Assembly (NCBI GenBank): GCA_051011595.1
Contig: JBPCTQ010000303.1
Location: forward strand, 1 to 32,907
Reading direction: 5' to 3'
DNA: 32,907 bases
From: JAOUEE01 sp051011595
Lineage (GTDB): Bacteria > Actinomycetota > Acidimicrobiia > Acidimicrobiales > SHLQ01
Below the pieces are notes generated by a model. It worked only from the letters and a program-made list of their open reading frames with translations. It made no database searches and was not told where the DNA came from. The stretch's first letter is position 1. Each line of letters starts with the position of its first letter. Below are positions 1-7,605 of the stretch, piece after piece. A program made the position numbers and the translations under genes.

Positions 1-377
1 GCGGCCAGGCGGCTGACCTGGTCGGCGGTCAGGGGAACAGCCGACCGGACCTCGGCCAGCTGTCTACCACTCGATGCCACGGAACGACTGGCGGCGGCCC
101 GGGCGACGGCGCCCAGCTCCGACGATCGGCCGGCGGCGACGATCAGCGAGACGACACCGCGGGCCGCATCGGACGCCCGGTCGCCCAGGATGTCCTCCAC
201 GATCTGTTGGCGCCGTTCGACCGGCACGGTGCGGTCGTTGAGGGCCGACGCCAGCTGATCGTTGCCGTCGATGGCCTGGGCCACGGAGTAGAGCTCGTCG
301 GTGAGTCCCGGTGCTCCTTCGGCCGCGGCCACGGCGAGGACGGCATCGGCGTACGACGAGGAGACGTCGGCGCTCAT
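1..377 (-). CDS. atpH: ATP synthase F1 subunit delta (partial, C-terminus outside window)
   Basis: Delta (OSCP) subunit of the F-type ATP synthase, the stalk protein that joins the F1 head to the b-subunit stator on the cytoplasmic side. The first 125 or so residues are visible; the gene runs off the left edge. The N-terminal part is the expected helical bundle, with YADAVLAVAAAEG near the start and the VERRQQIVEDIL helix. The ATG overlaps the stop of the upstream b-type gene in an ATGA tetranucleotide, which supports both the start and translational coupling. It is the last atp gene visible; atpA, atpG, atpD and atpC are expected beyond the edge. Unlike mycobacteria, where b and delta are fused, delta is a separate protein here. 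Confidence 0.9.
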   Translation of the reverse strand, partial: MSADVSSSYADAVLAVAAAEGAPGLTDELYSVAQAIDGNDQLASALNDRTVPVERRQQIVEDILGDRASDAARGVVSLIVAAGRSSELGAVARAAASRSVASSGRQLAEVRSAVPLTADQVSRLA

Positions 378-925
378 GCGGAGGCTCCTACCTGATCGAT
401 GTACTGGTCGATGAGCTGGGCGTGGGTGGTGTCGTCGAGGCTGTTGTCGACGACCGCTTCGGCCGCCGACACCGTGCGAGCGGCAACTTCGGCGCGCAGG
501 TCGGCCAGGGTCTGGCTCTTCGAGGCTTCGATCTCGATGTGCGCCCGTTGTTTGGCCTGATCGACCTCGGCTTCGGCTCGTGACCGCAGCTCGGTCTTGA
601 GGGCTTCGGCCCGGTTGCGACCCTCGGCCACGATGGCCGACGCTTCGGCATCGACATTGGCGAAGGACCGTACGGTCTCGGCCCGGCGATCGGCGGCGGC
701 GGCCGACGCCACCTCGGCGGCGGCCAGATCGGTCTCGATGCCCTCGGTGCGGCGGGCCAGGGCCCCTCGCAGCGCCGGCAGACCCTTCCAGAGGAAGATG
801 CCGAACACGATGAAGAAGGCGGCCGATCCCCAGTAGACCTCGTTGAGGTCGCCGGGGAGCAGCCAGCTGTTGTCGTGATGGACCTCGCCCCCTTCTTCGG
901 CGGCGAACAGGACCCAGCTCATCAT
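374..925 (-). CDS. atpF: ATP synthase F0 subunit b, second copy (b'-like)
   Basis: Peripheral-stalk b subunit of the ATP synthase, 183 residues. It has a short outside N-terminus, one membrane helix at about residues 30-50 (around YWGSAAFFIVFGIFLW), then a long charged, alanine-rich helix of about 120 residues typical of the dimeric b coiled coil. It starts with two consecutive ATG codons; the first forms an ATGA overlap with the stop of the other b gene, and the stop overlaps the atpH start in the same way. Two different b-type genes in tandem suggest a b/b' heterodimer. Which of the two is b and which is b' cannot be decided by eye. Confidence 0.88.
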   Translation of the reverse strand: MMSWVLFAAEEGGEVHHDNSWLLPGDLNEVYWGSAAFFIVFGIFLWKGLPALRGALARRTEGIETDLAAAEVASAAAADRRAETVRSFANVDAEASAIVAEGRNRAEALKTELRSRAEAEVDQAKQRAHIEIEASKSQTLADLRAEVAARTVSAAEAVVDNSLDDTTHAQLIDQYIDQVGASA

Positions 926-1515
926 GATGGACCTCCCAGAGCGCGATCGATGACCGATTGGTTGGCGCCGGCGTCCACGCTGCGGCCGAGCACCGCGGAA
1001 GCGGCACCCACGGCCAACTGCGACACGTCGCCGCGCAGTTCCTGGAGGGCGCTCGCTCGAGCGGCCTCGATCTCACCGTCGGCGACGGACCGCAGCTCGG
1101 CGATCTCGCGATCGGCGGTGGCCTGGAGCTCGGCCCTGTAGCCATCGGCCTCGGCTCGGGCCGCCTCGATGTACCCGTTTGCTTCGTCTCGAGCCGCGGC
1201 CAGCGCGGTCTCGTAGTCGTCACGAGCAGTCCCGAGGTCGGTGTCGACGATGTCGGCTGCGGCCTTCGCTTCCCGAATGGTGGCGTCGCGTTCGCTCATG
1301 GTCTTGCGCAGCGGTGGCACCAGCACCAGGCGCATGGCGATGAACAGGATGGCGAAGAACAACGCGGCCCACACGATCTCCCACCCGGTGGGCAGGATGG
1401 GGTTGGTGGTGCCCGCGTCGTCTTCGGCGTGGCTGTCTTCGCCTTCTTCGGCGTGTTCTTCGCCTTCCTCGGTGAGTTCTTCACCCTGGAGGAAGAGGCG
1501 GATCTCCGCACTCAT
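922..1515 (-). CDS. atpF: ATP synthase F0 subunit b, first copy, with acidic N-terminal extension
   Basis: Peripheral-stalk b subunit, 197 residues. The membrane helix lies at about residues 46-66 (WEIVWAALFFAILFIAMRLV), followed by the PPLRKTMSERD turn and a long Ala/Glu/Arg-rich helix that contacts F1. The odd feature is an N-terminal stretch at residues 12-33 dominated by Glu, Asp and His, in an imperfect EEGEEHAEEGED repeat, which should lie outside the membrane. A GAAAGGA ribosome-binding sequence lies about 11 bases before the ATG. It follows atpE after a 55-base gap that contains a hairpin, and ends in an ATGA overlap with the second b gene. The family assignment is secure; the role of the acidic extension is unknown. 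Confidence 0.9.
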   Translation of the reverse strand: MSAEIRLFLQGEELTEEGEEHAEEGEDSHAEDDAGTTNPILPTGWEIVWAALFFAILFIAMRLVLVPPLRKTMSERDATIREAKAAADIVDTDLGTARDDYETALAAARDEANGYIEAARAEADGYRAELQATADREIAELRSVADGEIEAARASALQELRGDVSQLAVGAASAVLGRSVDAGANQSVIDRALGGPS

Positions 1516-1539
1516 CGACGGATTGGTCCTTTCGTTCGA

Positions 1540-1557
1540 TCCCGGAGAGTCCCGGGA
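1540..1557 (-). promoter_or_regulatory. Hairpin in the atpE-atpF intergenic region
   Basis: A perfect 6-bp stem (TCCCGG ... CCGGGA) with a 6-base loop lies in the 55-base gap between the c-subunit stop and the start of the first b gene. It has no T-tract, so it is not a classic terminator. By inference it could stabilise the 3' end of the upstream atpE message or modulate read-through. The c subunit is needed in far more copies than b. Confidence 0.4.
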
Positions 1558-1570
1558 CGTACCGCGGGGC

Positions 1571-1864
1571 TCAGGCGAACTTCAGCAGAATGAAGACGAC
1601 GAAGCCGATGAGGGCCAAGGCCTCGGTGAAGGCAATGCCCAGGAACATCGTGGTCTGGACCTGACCGGCCGACTCGGGCTGGCGGGCCATGGCCTGCACA
1701 GCCTGACCGACCAGGTAGCCGATACCGATGCCCGGGCCAATGGCCGCCAGGCCATAAGCCACACCGGCACCAGCGGCGGCTTCGGCGTTCTTCACGTCGT
1801 CCGGCGTCTGGAGCGGCTCGGTCTGAGCCAGAACGGTGCTCACAGCGGAAGAGATGCTGCTCAT
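1571..1864 (-). CDS. atpE: ATP synthase F0 subunit c
   Basis: Proteolipid c subunit that forms the proton-driven rotor ring, 97 residues. There are two membrane helices: the first has the glycine-rich GPGIGIGYLVG motif (residues 43-53), the loop is ARQPE (60-64), and the second carries the ion-binding carboxylate E81 in FTEALALIGF. The surroundings of E81 look like proton-type rather than sodium-type c subunits. The protein has about 25 residues before helix 1, longer than in many species. The ATG at 1864 was chosen over an upstream in-frame ATG because it follows a good TAGGAGA ribosome-binding site about 10 bases upstream and because the upstream residues are low-complexity Ser/Pro/Arg. Confidence 0.95.
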   Translation of the reverse strand: MSSISSAVSTVLAQTEPLQTPDDVKNAEAAAGAGVAYGLAAIGPGIGIGYLVGQAVQAMARQPESAGQVQTTMFLGIAFTEALALIGFVVFILLKFA

Positions 1865-1928
1865 GGGTTGGTGTTCTCCTATTGGTGTGTGTCCTGCCGC
1901 CGAGGCGACGAGAGCTTGGTTTTGACGA

Positions 1929-2669
1929 TCAGTGGGCGGGATGGAGGGCGCCGCCGATGTAGACGCCCGTGAGGATGGTGAAGACGAAGGCCTGGAGGAA
2001 CGAGACACCGATCTCGAACGCCACCAGGCCCACCAGCATGGGGAAGGTGAGCCCGACCACCACGACCAGCGGCCCGGCCACCCACAACGCGATGCACAAC
2101 ACGCTGAAGGTCACGATCAGGATGTGCCCCGCCAACATGTTGGCGAAGAGTCGCACCGCGTGGCTGAAGGGCCGGATGATGAAGTTCGACAGGAACTCGA
2201 TGGGCGTCACCAGGATGTACAGGGCCTTGGGAACTCCCGGCGGGAAGAGCAGCATCTTGAAGTAGCCCAACCCGTGGTTCTTGACCCCGACGAAGATCCA
2301 CGTGACATAGACGATGAGCGCCAGCACCAGAGGCCCGGCCATGCGGGCATTGCCGGGCATGTGGAACAGCGGGATCACCTCGAAGAGGTTCGAGATGGCG
2401 ATGAACAAGAACAGCGACAACAAGAAGGGCACGTACCCCATGCCGCTGGGGCCGATGGTGGGCAGCACGATCTGCTTCTCGATGAAGTCGATCGTGGTCT
2501 CGGCGGTGTTGCGAGCGCCGGTGGGGATCAGCCCCTTCTGGCGATTGGCCACGAAGAACCACAGGATCGGCACCGCCGCGGCGATGGCGTAGATCAGGCC
2601 GATCTTGTTGAACGTGCCGGGCCAGACGACCAGGTTGTCGACGGTCGGGAATTCGAGTCCGAGGATCAC
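1929..2669 (-). CDS. atpB: ATP synthase F0 subunit a
   Basis: Membrane subunit a, which forms the proton half-channels next to the c ring, 246 residues with about five or six membrane helices. The key helix is recognisable as RPFSHAVRLFANMLAGH, with the essential arginine at R173 (compare the usual ALRLFGNMxAGH). The start is GTG at 2669, preceded by AAAGGAG about 9 bases upstream. The gene follows atpI after 15 bases and precedes atpE by 64 bases. Length and motif order are normal for the family. Confidence 0.95.
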   Translation of the reverse strand: MILGLEFPTVDNLVVWPGTFNKIGLIYAIAAAVPILWFFVANRQKGLIPTGARNTAETTIDFIEKQIVLPTIGPSGMGYVPFLLSLFLFIAISNLFEVIPLFHMPGNARMAGPLVLALIVYVTWIFVGVKNHGLGYFKMLLFPPGVPKALYILVTPIEFLSNFIIRPFSHAVRLFANMLAGHILIVTFSVLCIALWVAGPLVVVVGLTFPMLVGLVAFEIGVSFLQAFVFTILTGVYIGGALHPAH

Positions 2670-2684
2670 CGCGGAAACGCTCCT

Positions 2685-3131
2685 TTAACGAGACTTGGCG
2701 GGTTTGAGTCCCGGGTAGGCCAGCGACGCCGAAACGTAGCGGAGCTCCCAGAACAACAGACCCAGGTGAGTGATGATGATGGTGAGACCGAGCGGGACCA
2801 GTTCGATCCACGGTTCGTCCTTCACCAGCCACACGGCCAGGAAGATCAGGCCGAGGCGAACGAGGTAGCCGAACAAGGCGGCTGCGCCCATGAGGGCGAA
2901 CGAGATACGGCCGGCCCACGCCAGCGAGGCGGCGGCGATGGCGAAGTTGAACAAGATGAGGGCGAATCCGAAGGCCACCGACGCGGCGCCGGCGCTGCCC
3001 CAGATGGCGGCACCGATAGCGATGCCGATGGGGGCCACGATGAGTCCCCGCTTGACCATGTCGACCACGATCTCGGTGGCCGGGGCGGGCCCGTCGAGGC
3101 GTTGGGTGAGCGGATCGGCGGTGGTGGTCAT
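2685..3131 (-). CDS. atpI: ATP synthase subunit I-like membrane protein
   Basis: A 148-residue protein with four predicted membrane helices, in the standard AtpI place before atpB. In other bacteria AtpI helps assemble the c ring; it is not part of the final enzyme. The ATG at 3131 overlaps the stop of the upstream atpZ-like gene in an ATGA motif. That decides the start over the longer in-frame extension, whose residues are arginine-rich and not family-like. Sequence conservation in this family is weak, so the call rests mainly on topology, size and position. Confidence 0.75.
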   Translation of the reverse strand: MTTTADPLTQRLDGPAPATEIVVDMVKRGLIVAPIGIAIGAAIWGSAGAASVAFGFALILFNFAIAAASLAWAGRISFALMGAAALFGYLVRLGLIFLAVWLVKDEPWIELVPLGLTIIITHLGLLFWELRYVSASLAYPGLKPAKSR

Positions 3132-3418
3132 GACCGAACCGTCCCGGCCACTCGGTTGATCTCGGCCAGTTCGGCTTCGGCTTCGTGCCGCAGCCGGGAG
3201 GCCTCTTCCATGGCGTAGCGGTACCGGTAGTAGACGCTCAGGACGGCACCGATGGCGCCCCCGATGGCGAACACGAGCACCAGCAGTGGCGACGTACCGA
3301 ACCGGGTGTCGAGCCACCAACCCAACAGGCCGGCCAGCGCAGGGGCGAGGGCCAGTTCGAACCCGGCGTGGGCTCCGAACAGACCATCGTTCACGTCGCG
3401 CCATTGCGAAGAGTTCAA
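3128..3418 (-). CDS. AtpZ/AtpI-like small membrane protein, first gene of the atp operon
   Basis: A small protein of about 96 residues resembling the ATPase gene 1 (AtpZ) family. It has two membrane helices, the first ending in the family-like GWWLDTRFGTSP segment and the second in GGAIGAVLSVYYRYR, then a charged helical tail. AtpZ proteins in other bacteria associate with F0. The start is uncertain. I chose TTG at 3418 because CCGGAG lies 7 bases upstream; a GTG at 3394 and an ATG at 3508 are alternatives, but residues from the latter look non-coding and overlap the putative promoter. The stop overlaps the atpI start (ATGA). Confidence 0.65.
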   Translation of the reverse strand: MNSSQWRDVNDGLFGAHAGFELALAPALAGLLGWWLDTRFGTSPLLVLVFAIGGAIGAVLSVYYRYRYAMEEASRLRHEAEAELAEINRVAGTVRS

Positions 3419-3476
3419 CGCCCTACTCCGGGAGTGTGAGAGAACCGCGCGACGAGGTGAAAGGTCGCGCTTGTGA

Positions 3477-3505
3477 ATTATTGCGCAAAGTACGCGGAAC
3501 ACCAA
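3477..3505 (-). promoter_or_regulatory. Candidate promoter of the atp operon
   Basis: On the minus strand a TTGGTG box (3500-3505) is separated by exactly 17 bases from AATAAT (3477-3482), which matches 5 of 6 bases of the TATAAT consensus. It sits about 60 bases before the first gene of the ATP synthase group, in a locally AT-richer patch. If it is active, the 5' leader would be about 50 bases and the far-upstream ATG at 3508 could not be used. Confidence 0.5.
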
Positions 3506-3571
3506 CATCGGGCCGCGAACTCGCCGAGCGGCGACCCTAGGACTCCCCGTCGGGCGTCGACAAACCCGGGC

Positions 3572-4819
3572 TCAGGGTGTGGCCGACGGCGGGTCGTGGG
3601 CCCAGTCCCACATGAGCCGTCCCGAGGCCTCGGTGTCGTCCCGATCGGTCACTTCCCACACCGCCACCCGCTGACCCTGGTCGCGCGACACCGACATCCC
3701 GGACTGGTGGCCGGTGCGGCCGTGCCACAACAAGATCCCCACACCCGGTTGCCGCATCTCGAACAGGGTCTGGGAGGTGGGCCAGTACCCGTCGGTGAAG
3801 AAAGGACCCTCGGTGGGGTGCCCCCCAGCCTCGCCGACGACCACCGCCAGTCCGGCCTGGCGAGCACCGTCGAAGAACGCGTCCATGTCGGCGCGGATCC
3901 CACCCCAGCGGTCGTAGAAGTGCACCGAGTACAACAGGTTGTCGTACCGCGAGTTGAGGTCGGGTCCGTAGGTGAGCACCGCGGTCTCGGCCGCCTCGAA
4001 TTCGCGTCCGGCCCGGCCTTGGCCGAAGTGGGTGTCGTCGAGCACCACCACCGCATCGGGGCTCACCGCCCGGATGGCGTCGATGACCGGCGTGTGCCAG
4101 TCGACCCACGCATCGTCGACGGTGACATCACTGTTGTTGACGTCGTACACCGAACTGCCCCGCTTGCCGCCGGGTTCGTTGAAGGGGTTGAACCACACGC
4201 AGCCGTTGTCGGCCCATCGTCGGGCCAGCTCGGCGAAGCCATTGGCGGTGGACTCGATCTGCTCGGCGGTGGGGTCGAGCCCGGTGCCGTAGGGATGGTT
4301 CTCCACCATCGCCACCATGCCGGCATCGGTGAAGAGTCCGATCACCCGCTCGAGTTCGGCACTGGTCCAGATGTCGGGTAGCTGGTTCGAGTCGATGTTG
4401 AGCCGAACGGTGTTGAAGCGCCACACGTCGCGCAGCGTGGCCACGTGCTCAGGTGTCAGGTCGGTGACCGAGGTCTTCTCCCAGAACTCGCCGTCCTGGT
4501 ACGCGCCGGTGGTCAGGTTGATACCGACCGGGAGGAAGTCGACGCCGGCAGGGTCGACGATCGCGGCTCGTTGCTCGTCGATCGAGAACGGACCCGACGA
4601 GCAGTACGACGCCGGGTCGCCCGCGCTGGTCGGGACCGGGCTCGTCGACGGGGGGTTCGGACCCTCGGTCGTCGACGTCGGCGTCGTCGTGCTGGTGACC
4701 ACCGGGGAGTCGACCGTGGGCGGCACCTCCGCCGTCTTGGCCGAGTTGTCGCTCGAGGAACATCCGGCGACCAAGAGCGCGCCGGCTAGTCCGATTGCCA
4801 CTCGCCGACTGATCCGCAT
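3572..4819 (-). CDS. GH5-family glycoside hydrolase, predicted lipoprotein
   Basis: A 415-residue secreted enzyme of the cellulase superfamily (GH5-like TIM barrel). Residues 1-20 form a lipoprotein signal peptide ending in LVAGC with lipidation Cys20. Residues 21-70 are a Ser/Thr/Pro linker, and the barrel follows. The acid/base Glu is E215 in NPFNEPGG, the nucleophile is E330 in VVVGEAGG, and H299 lies in YSVHFY. The ATG at 4819 is fixed by the signal peptide; the reading frame stays open further upstream but only as the antisense of the sulfotransferase. It lies next to the polysaccharide locus, so trimming or turnover of the exported glycan is a reasonable guess. The substrate cannot be told from sequence. 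No ribosome-binding site is evident. Confidence 0.82.
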   Translation of the reverse strand: MRISRRVAIGLAGALLVAGCSSSDNSAKTAEVPPTVDSPVVTSTTTPTSTTEGPNPPSTSPVPTSAGDPASYCSSGPFSIDEQRAAIVDPAGVDFLPVGINLTTGAYQDGEFWEKTSVTDLTPEHVATLRDVWRFNTVRLNIDSNQLPDIWTSAELERVIGLFTDAGMVAMVENHPYGTGLDPTAEQIESTANGFAELARRWADNGCVWFNPFNEPGGKRGSSVYDVNNSDVTVDDAWVDWHTPVIDAIRAVSPDAVVVLDDTHFGQGRAGREFEAAETAVLTYGPDLNSRYDNLLYSVHFYDRWGGIRADMDAFFDGARQAGLAVVVGEAGGHPTEGPFFTDGYWPTSQTLFEMRQPGVGILLWHGRTGHQSGMSVSRDQGQRVAVWEVTDRDDTEASGRLMWDWAHDPPSATP

Positions 4820-4885
4820 GGCGGCCAACGGTACCGCGGGCCCAAGAGTCTCAGGCCGCGGCCGGCGGAGGCCGATGGCACAGCA

Positions 4886-5809
4886 ATGCTTGCCACCTCG
4901 CGCGCCGACCGCCATCATCGACGCATCTCCCCCACCTCTGCTACTGCCCGCGCCGGAGCCCGACCGATCATGGTGCTCGGCATGCATCGCTCGGGGACCT
5001 CGATGCTGGCCGGCCTGCTGGCCGACGCCGGCCTGTTCCTCGGGCACAAGACCCAGCCCGGTCATCACGAAGCCGAGTTCTTCCAGGACCTCAACATGTA
5101 CGCGCTGCGCGAGGGGTCCTCGGCCTGGGATCGTCCGGCCGGCGTCTCCACCCTGTTGGCCGACGCCAAGGCCCGGGCCTACCTGGCCGACTACCTCACC
5201 ACATCGGTGAGCAGCCCCCGCACCGTGAACTTCCTGGGCGCCCGCCGTTACCTGCGCAATCGGTCGTTGATCCGATGGTCCGACCCCTGGGGGTGGAAGG
5301 ACCCGCGCACCACGCTGCTGTGGCCGCTGTGGCTCGACGTGTTCCCCGAGGCCAAGGTCATCCACGTCACCCGCCACGGTGTCGACGTGGCCAGCAGCCT
5401 CCAGGTCCGCTACGACGCCAGCATCGACGAGTACATCGACCGCTACCAACGACGGCGCAGTGCCTATCGATTCATCGCTCGGCGCCGCCAGTTCGAGCCC
5501 AGCCTTCGCGTGGCCGACATCGACGCCGGCATGGAGCTCTGGGACGAGTACGTCAGTGCCGCCCACGCCGCCGTGGAGACGCTCGGTGATCGAGCCGTCG
5601 AGTTCCGCTACGAGGACTTCCTCGAGGACCCCGACCCGGTGATGCACCGCCTGCTCGACTTCTGTGGGCTCCCCGCCGATCCCGGCCGGAGCTGGACCGA
5701 AGAGGTTCAATCGGGCCGCGCCTACGCCTATCGAGGCGATCCCGAGCTGGAGGCCGTCGCCCAGCGCCACCAGGCCCGGCTGGCCGGCCACGGCTACCAC
5801 GACCAGTGA
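4886..5809 (+). CDS. Sulfotransferase family protein (first of two)
   Basis: A PAPS-dependent sulfotransferase-like protein of about 307 residues. The 5'-phosphosulfate loop is GMHRSGTS (about residues 32-39) after the beta strand RPIMVL. The 3'-phosphate motif is VTRHGVDVASS (161-171), and WGWKDPRTT (135-143) is a family-typical segment. It would move a sulfate group onto a sugar or other hydroxyl in the cytoplasm. The start is ambiguous: ATG 4886 keeps the full first strand, while ATG 4970 would begin inside it but gives a more compact protein; neither has a good ribosome-binding site. The stop overlaps the next sulfotransferase gene (GTGA), and the GH5 gene is divergent. Confidence 0.82.
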   Translation: MLATSRADRHHRRISPTSATARAGARPIMVLGMHRSGTSMLAGLLADAGLFLGHKTQPGHHEAEFFQDLNMYALREGSSAWDRPAGVSTLLADAKARAYLADYLTTSVSSPRTVNFLGARRYLRNRSLIRWSDPWGWKDPRTTLLWPLWLDVFPEAKVIHVTRHGVDVASSLQVRYDASIDEYIDRYQRRRSAYRFIARRRQFEPSLRVADIDAGMELWDEYVSAAHAAVETLGDRAVEFRYEDFLEDPDPVMHRLLDFCGLPADPGRSWTEEVQSGRAYAYRGDPELEAVAQRHQARLAGHGYHDQ

Positions 5810-6645
5810 CCCCGCCCCCGCTCGACGCCGAAGGGCCGGTTGTGGTGGGCGCCCTGGGCGGCAGCGGCACCCGGGTGTTCGGACAACTGCTGATCGACGC
5901 CGGCCTTCACCTCGGCAGCCACCTCAACGAAGCCAACGACAGCCTCACCGCGTCATTGCTGTTCAATCGGCCCGGCGACGACCGCTCCGGCGCGGAACAG
6001 GTGGCTCGGTTCGAACGGATCGGCCGACTCATCCGGGGTGAGGCCGACCGGGCCGACCGGCTGGCCGTTGTGGGTGCCGTCCGGGGTATCAGCCACCCCC
6101 CGCTGCGGTATCGACTGCGCTACTCGCTCGGAGCCGTCAGGGAACGGGGCCCGAAACCCGGCGCCACCGGTTGGGGTTTCAAGGAGCCGAACACCCACCT
6201 CTTCCTGCCCGAGCTGGCCACCGCCTTCGAGCGGCTCCGCTTCGTGTACGTGATGCGCCATCCCCTCGACATGGCCTTCAGCACCAACCTCCAACAGCTC
6301 CGCAACTGGGCCCCCCACTTCGACATCACCGTGCCCGACCACGAAGACGATGCCCCGGCCGCCCAACTCGATCTGTGGTTGGCCGCCACCCGCCGGGCCA
6401 CCACCGACGGACCGGACCTGTTGGGTGATCGGTTCCTGGCAATCGACTACGAACAACTCCTGGCCGATCCCGAAACCGGGGTGACGCAGCTGATCGAGTT
6501 CATCGGGGTCGACGTCGCGGACCGTTCCCCGCTGGTGGCCTTGGTGCAGACCCCGTCCACCTCGGGCCGGTTCCGGGAACACGACCTGTCGCGGTTCCGC
6601 GCTGACCAGCTCGACGCGGTGGCCGAGGCCGGTTTCACGATCTGA
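5806..6645 (+). CDS. Sulfotransferase family protein (second of two)
   Basis: A 279-residue protein related to the upstream sulfotransferase but clearly diverged. It has a P-loop-like GALGGSGTRVF (residues 15-25), a GWGFKEPNTHLFLPEL segment (122-137) and a 3'-phosphate motif VMRHPLDMAFS (149-159). The GTG start overlaps the previous stop by four bases, so the two are translated together. The first loop lacks the usual HRSGTS form, having GGSGTR, so PAPS binding is likely but less certain. Two enzymes in one operon may sulfate different positions of the same repeat unit. The gene ends 24 bases before the convergent GT2 gene. Confidence 0.75.
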   Translation: MTPPPLDAEGPVVVGALGGSGTRVFGQLLIDAGLHLGSHLNEANDSLTASLLFNRPGDDRSGAEQVARFERIGRLIRGEADRADRLAVVGAVRGISHPPLRYRLRYSLGAVRERGPKPGATGWGFKEPNTHLFLPELATAFERLRFVYVMRHPLDMAFSTNLQQLRNWAPHFDITVPDHEDDAPAAQLDLWLAATRRATTDGPDLLGDRFLAIDYEQLLADPETGVTQLIEFIGVDVADRSPLVALVQTPSTSGRFREHDLSRFRADQLDAVAEAGFTI

Positions 6646-6654
6646 ACGACCGAA

Positions 6655-6668
6655 CGACCGACAGGTCG
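6655..6668. terminator. Possible weak hairpin between convergent genes
   Basis: CGACC and GGTCG flank a 4-base loop in the 24-base gap between the second sulfotransferase and the convergent GT2 gene. The stem is only 5 bp and no T-tract follows on either strand, so this is a weak candidate for a bidirectional terminator. Confidence 0.2.
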
Positions 6669-6669
6669 C

Positions 6670-7605
6670 TCAGTACCCCGCCACCCAGTCGCCTCGGCTG
6701 CGCCACATCTGCACGTACGGCGCGTCCGAAGGCGACGAGCGCTTCAGGCCTGCTCTGGCTGCCGCGCCGGCGGCTCGGAGACCGATACCGGCCCGAAGCA
6801 TCAACAGCCCGTAGGGCCGTCGCCACCCGGCGAAGTGCAGTCGGATCAGGGTGGCCTTGCCCCGGTACACCATCTCCAGGTTGTGGTAACGAGTCGACGA
6901 CGAGGCGCCGACCGCGTGGAAGATCTCGGCGTCGGGGCTGATCACGGGCCGATACCCCGCCGAACGGGCCCGGTACGAGAGGTCGGCGTCCTCGCCATAC
7001 ATCCAGAAGCGCTCGTCGAGACCACCCAGCTCCTCCCACACCGAACGCCGGGCCAGCGCCAGACAACCGGTGACCACCCCCACCTCACGAACCGTGTCCC
7101 GGTCCCATCGCCCCATCGACTCGGGATCGAACACCGCCGACCGCTTGAAGATGGTGGTGAGCCCGAGGGCGAAACAGGTGAGGCTCCACGGGGTCATCGG
7201 GCCCCAACACGACGACGGATCGACCCCTCCGTGTTCGTCGACGGTTCGCCCCCCGTAGAGACCGTGGTCGGGATGGGCTCGGGCGAAGTCGACCAGGGCA
7301 TCGAGGGCGGGCCGATCGAGGCGGGTATCGGGATTCAGCAATACGACGAACTCGCCCGCAGCCCTCGCCGCGGCGGTGTTGACCCCCTTGGCGAACCCGA
7401 GGTTTTCGGGGCTGGCCACCAGCTGCACATCGTCGCCTCGTGCCGCGAGCAGTTCGGCGGTGCCGTCGGTGGAGGCATTGTCGACCACGATCACCTCGTG
7501 GGCCACGGTGGTGTGGGCCGCGATCGAGTCGAGCAACGCGTCGATGTGCTCGGCACTGTTGAAGGTGACGATGAGGATCGACAAGCTGAGGTCGCCGTCG
7601 CTCAT
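6670..7605 (-). CDS. Glycosyltransferase family 2 (rhamnosyltransferase-like)
   Basis: A 311-residue GT-A fold glycosyltransferase. Motifs in order are SILIVTFNSAEH at the N-terminus, VIVVDNASTDGT (38-49, nucleotide binding), LLNPDTRLD (89-97, metal-binding region) and GLDERFWMYGEDADLSYRA (195-213, catalytic acid pair). This arrangement is typical of WbbL-type enzymes that add a deoxysugar to a lipid-linked intermediate, but donor and acceptor are not known. It is the third gene of the minus-strand group flippase, acyltransferase, GT2; its ATG overlaps the acyltransferase stop (ATGA). Confidence 0.88.
   Translation of the reverse strand: MSDGDLSLSILIVTFNSAEHIDALLDSIAAHTTVAHEVIVVDNASTDGTAELLAARGDDVQLVASPENLGFAKGVNTAAARAAGEFVVLLNPDTRLDRPALDALVDFARAHPDHGLYGGRTVDEHGGVDPSSCWGPMTPWSLTCFALGLTTIFKRSAVFDPESMGRWDRDTVREVGVVTGCLALARRSVWEELGGLDERFWMYGEDADLSYRARSAGYRPVISPDAEIFHAVGASSSTRYHNLEMVYRGKATLIRLHFAGWRRPYGLLMLRAGIGLRAAGAAARAGLKRSSPSDAPYVQMWRSRGDWVAGY

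Noticed and set aside
1932..3218. 428-residue open frame on the plus strand
   Set aside because: Antisense to atpB and atpI; composition dominated by His, Asp, Gln and Arg as expected of a mirror of membrane-protein codons.
4820..5800. Long N-terminal extension of the GH5 reading frame on the minus strand
   Set aside because: It is the antisense shadow of the first sulfotransferase; the signal peptide at 4819 fixes the real start.
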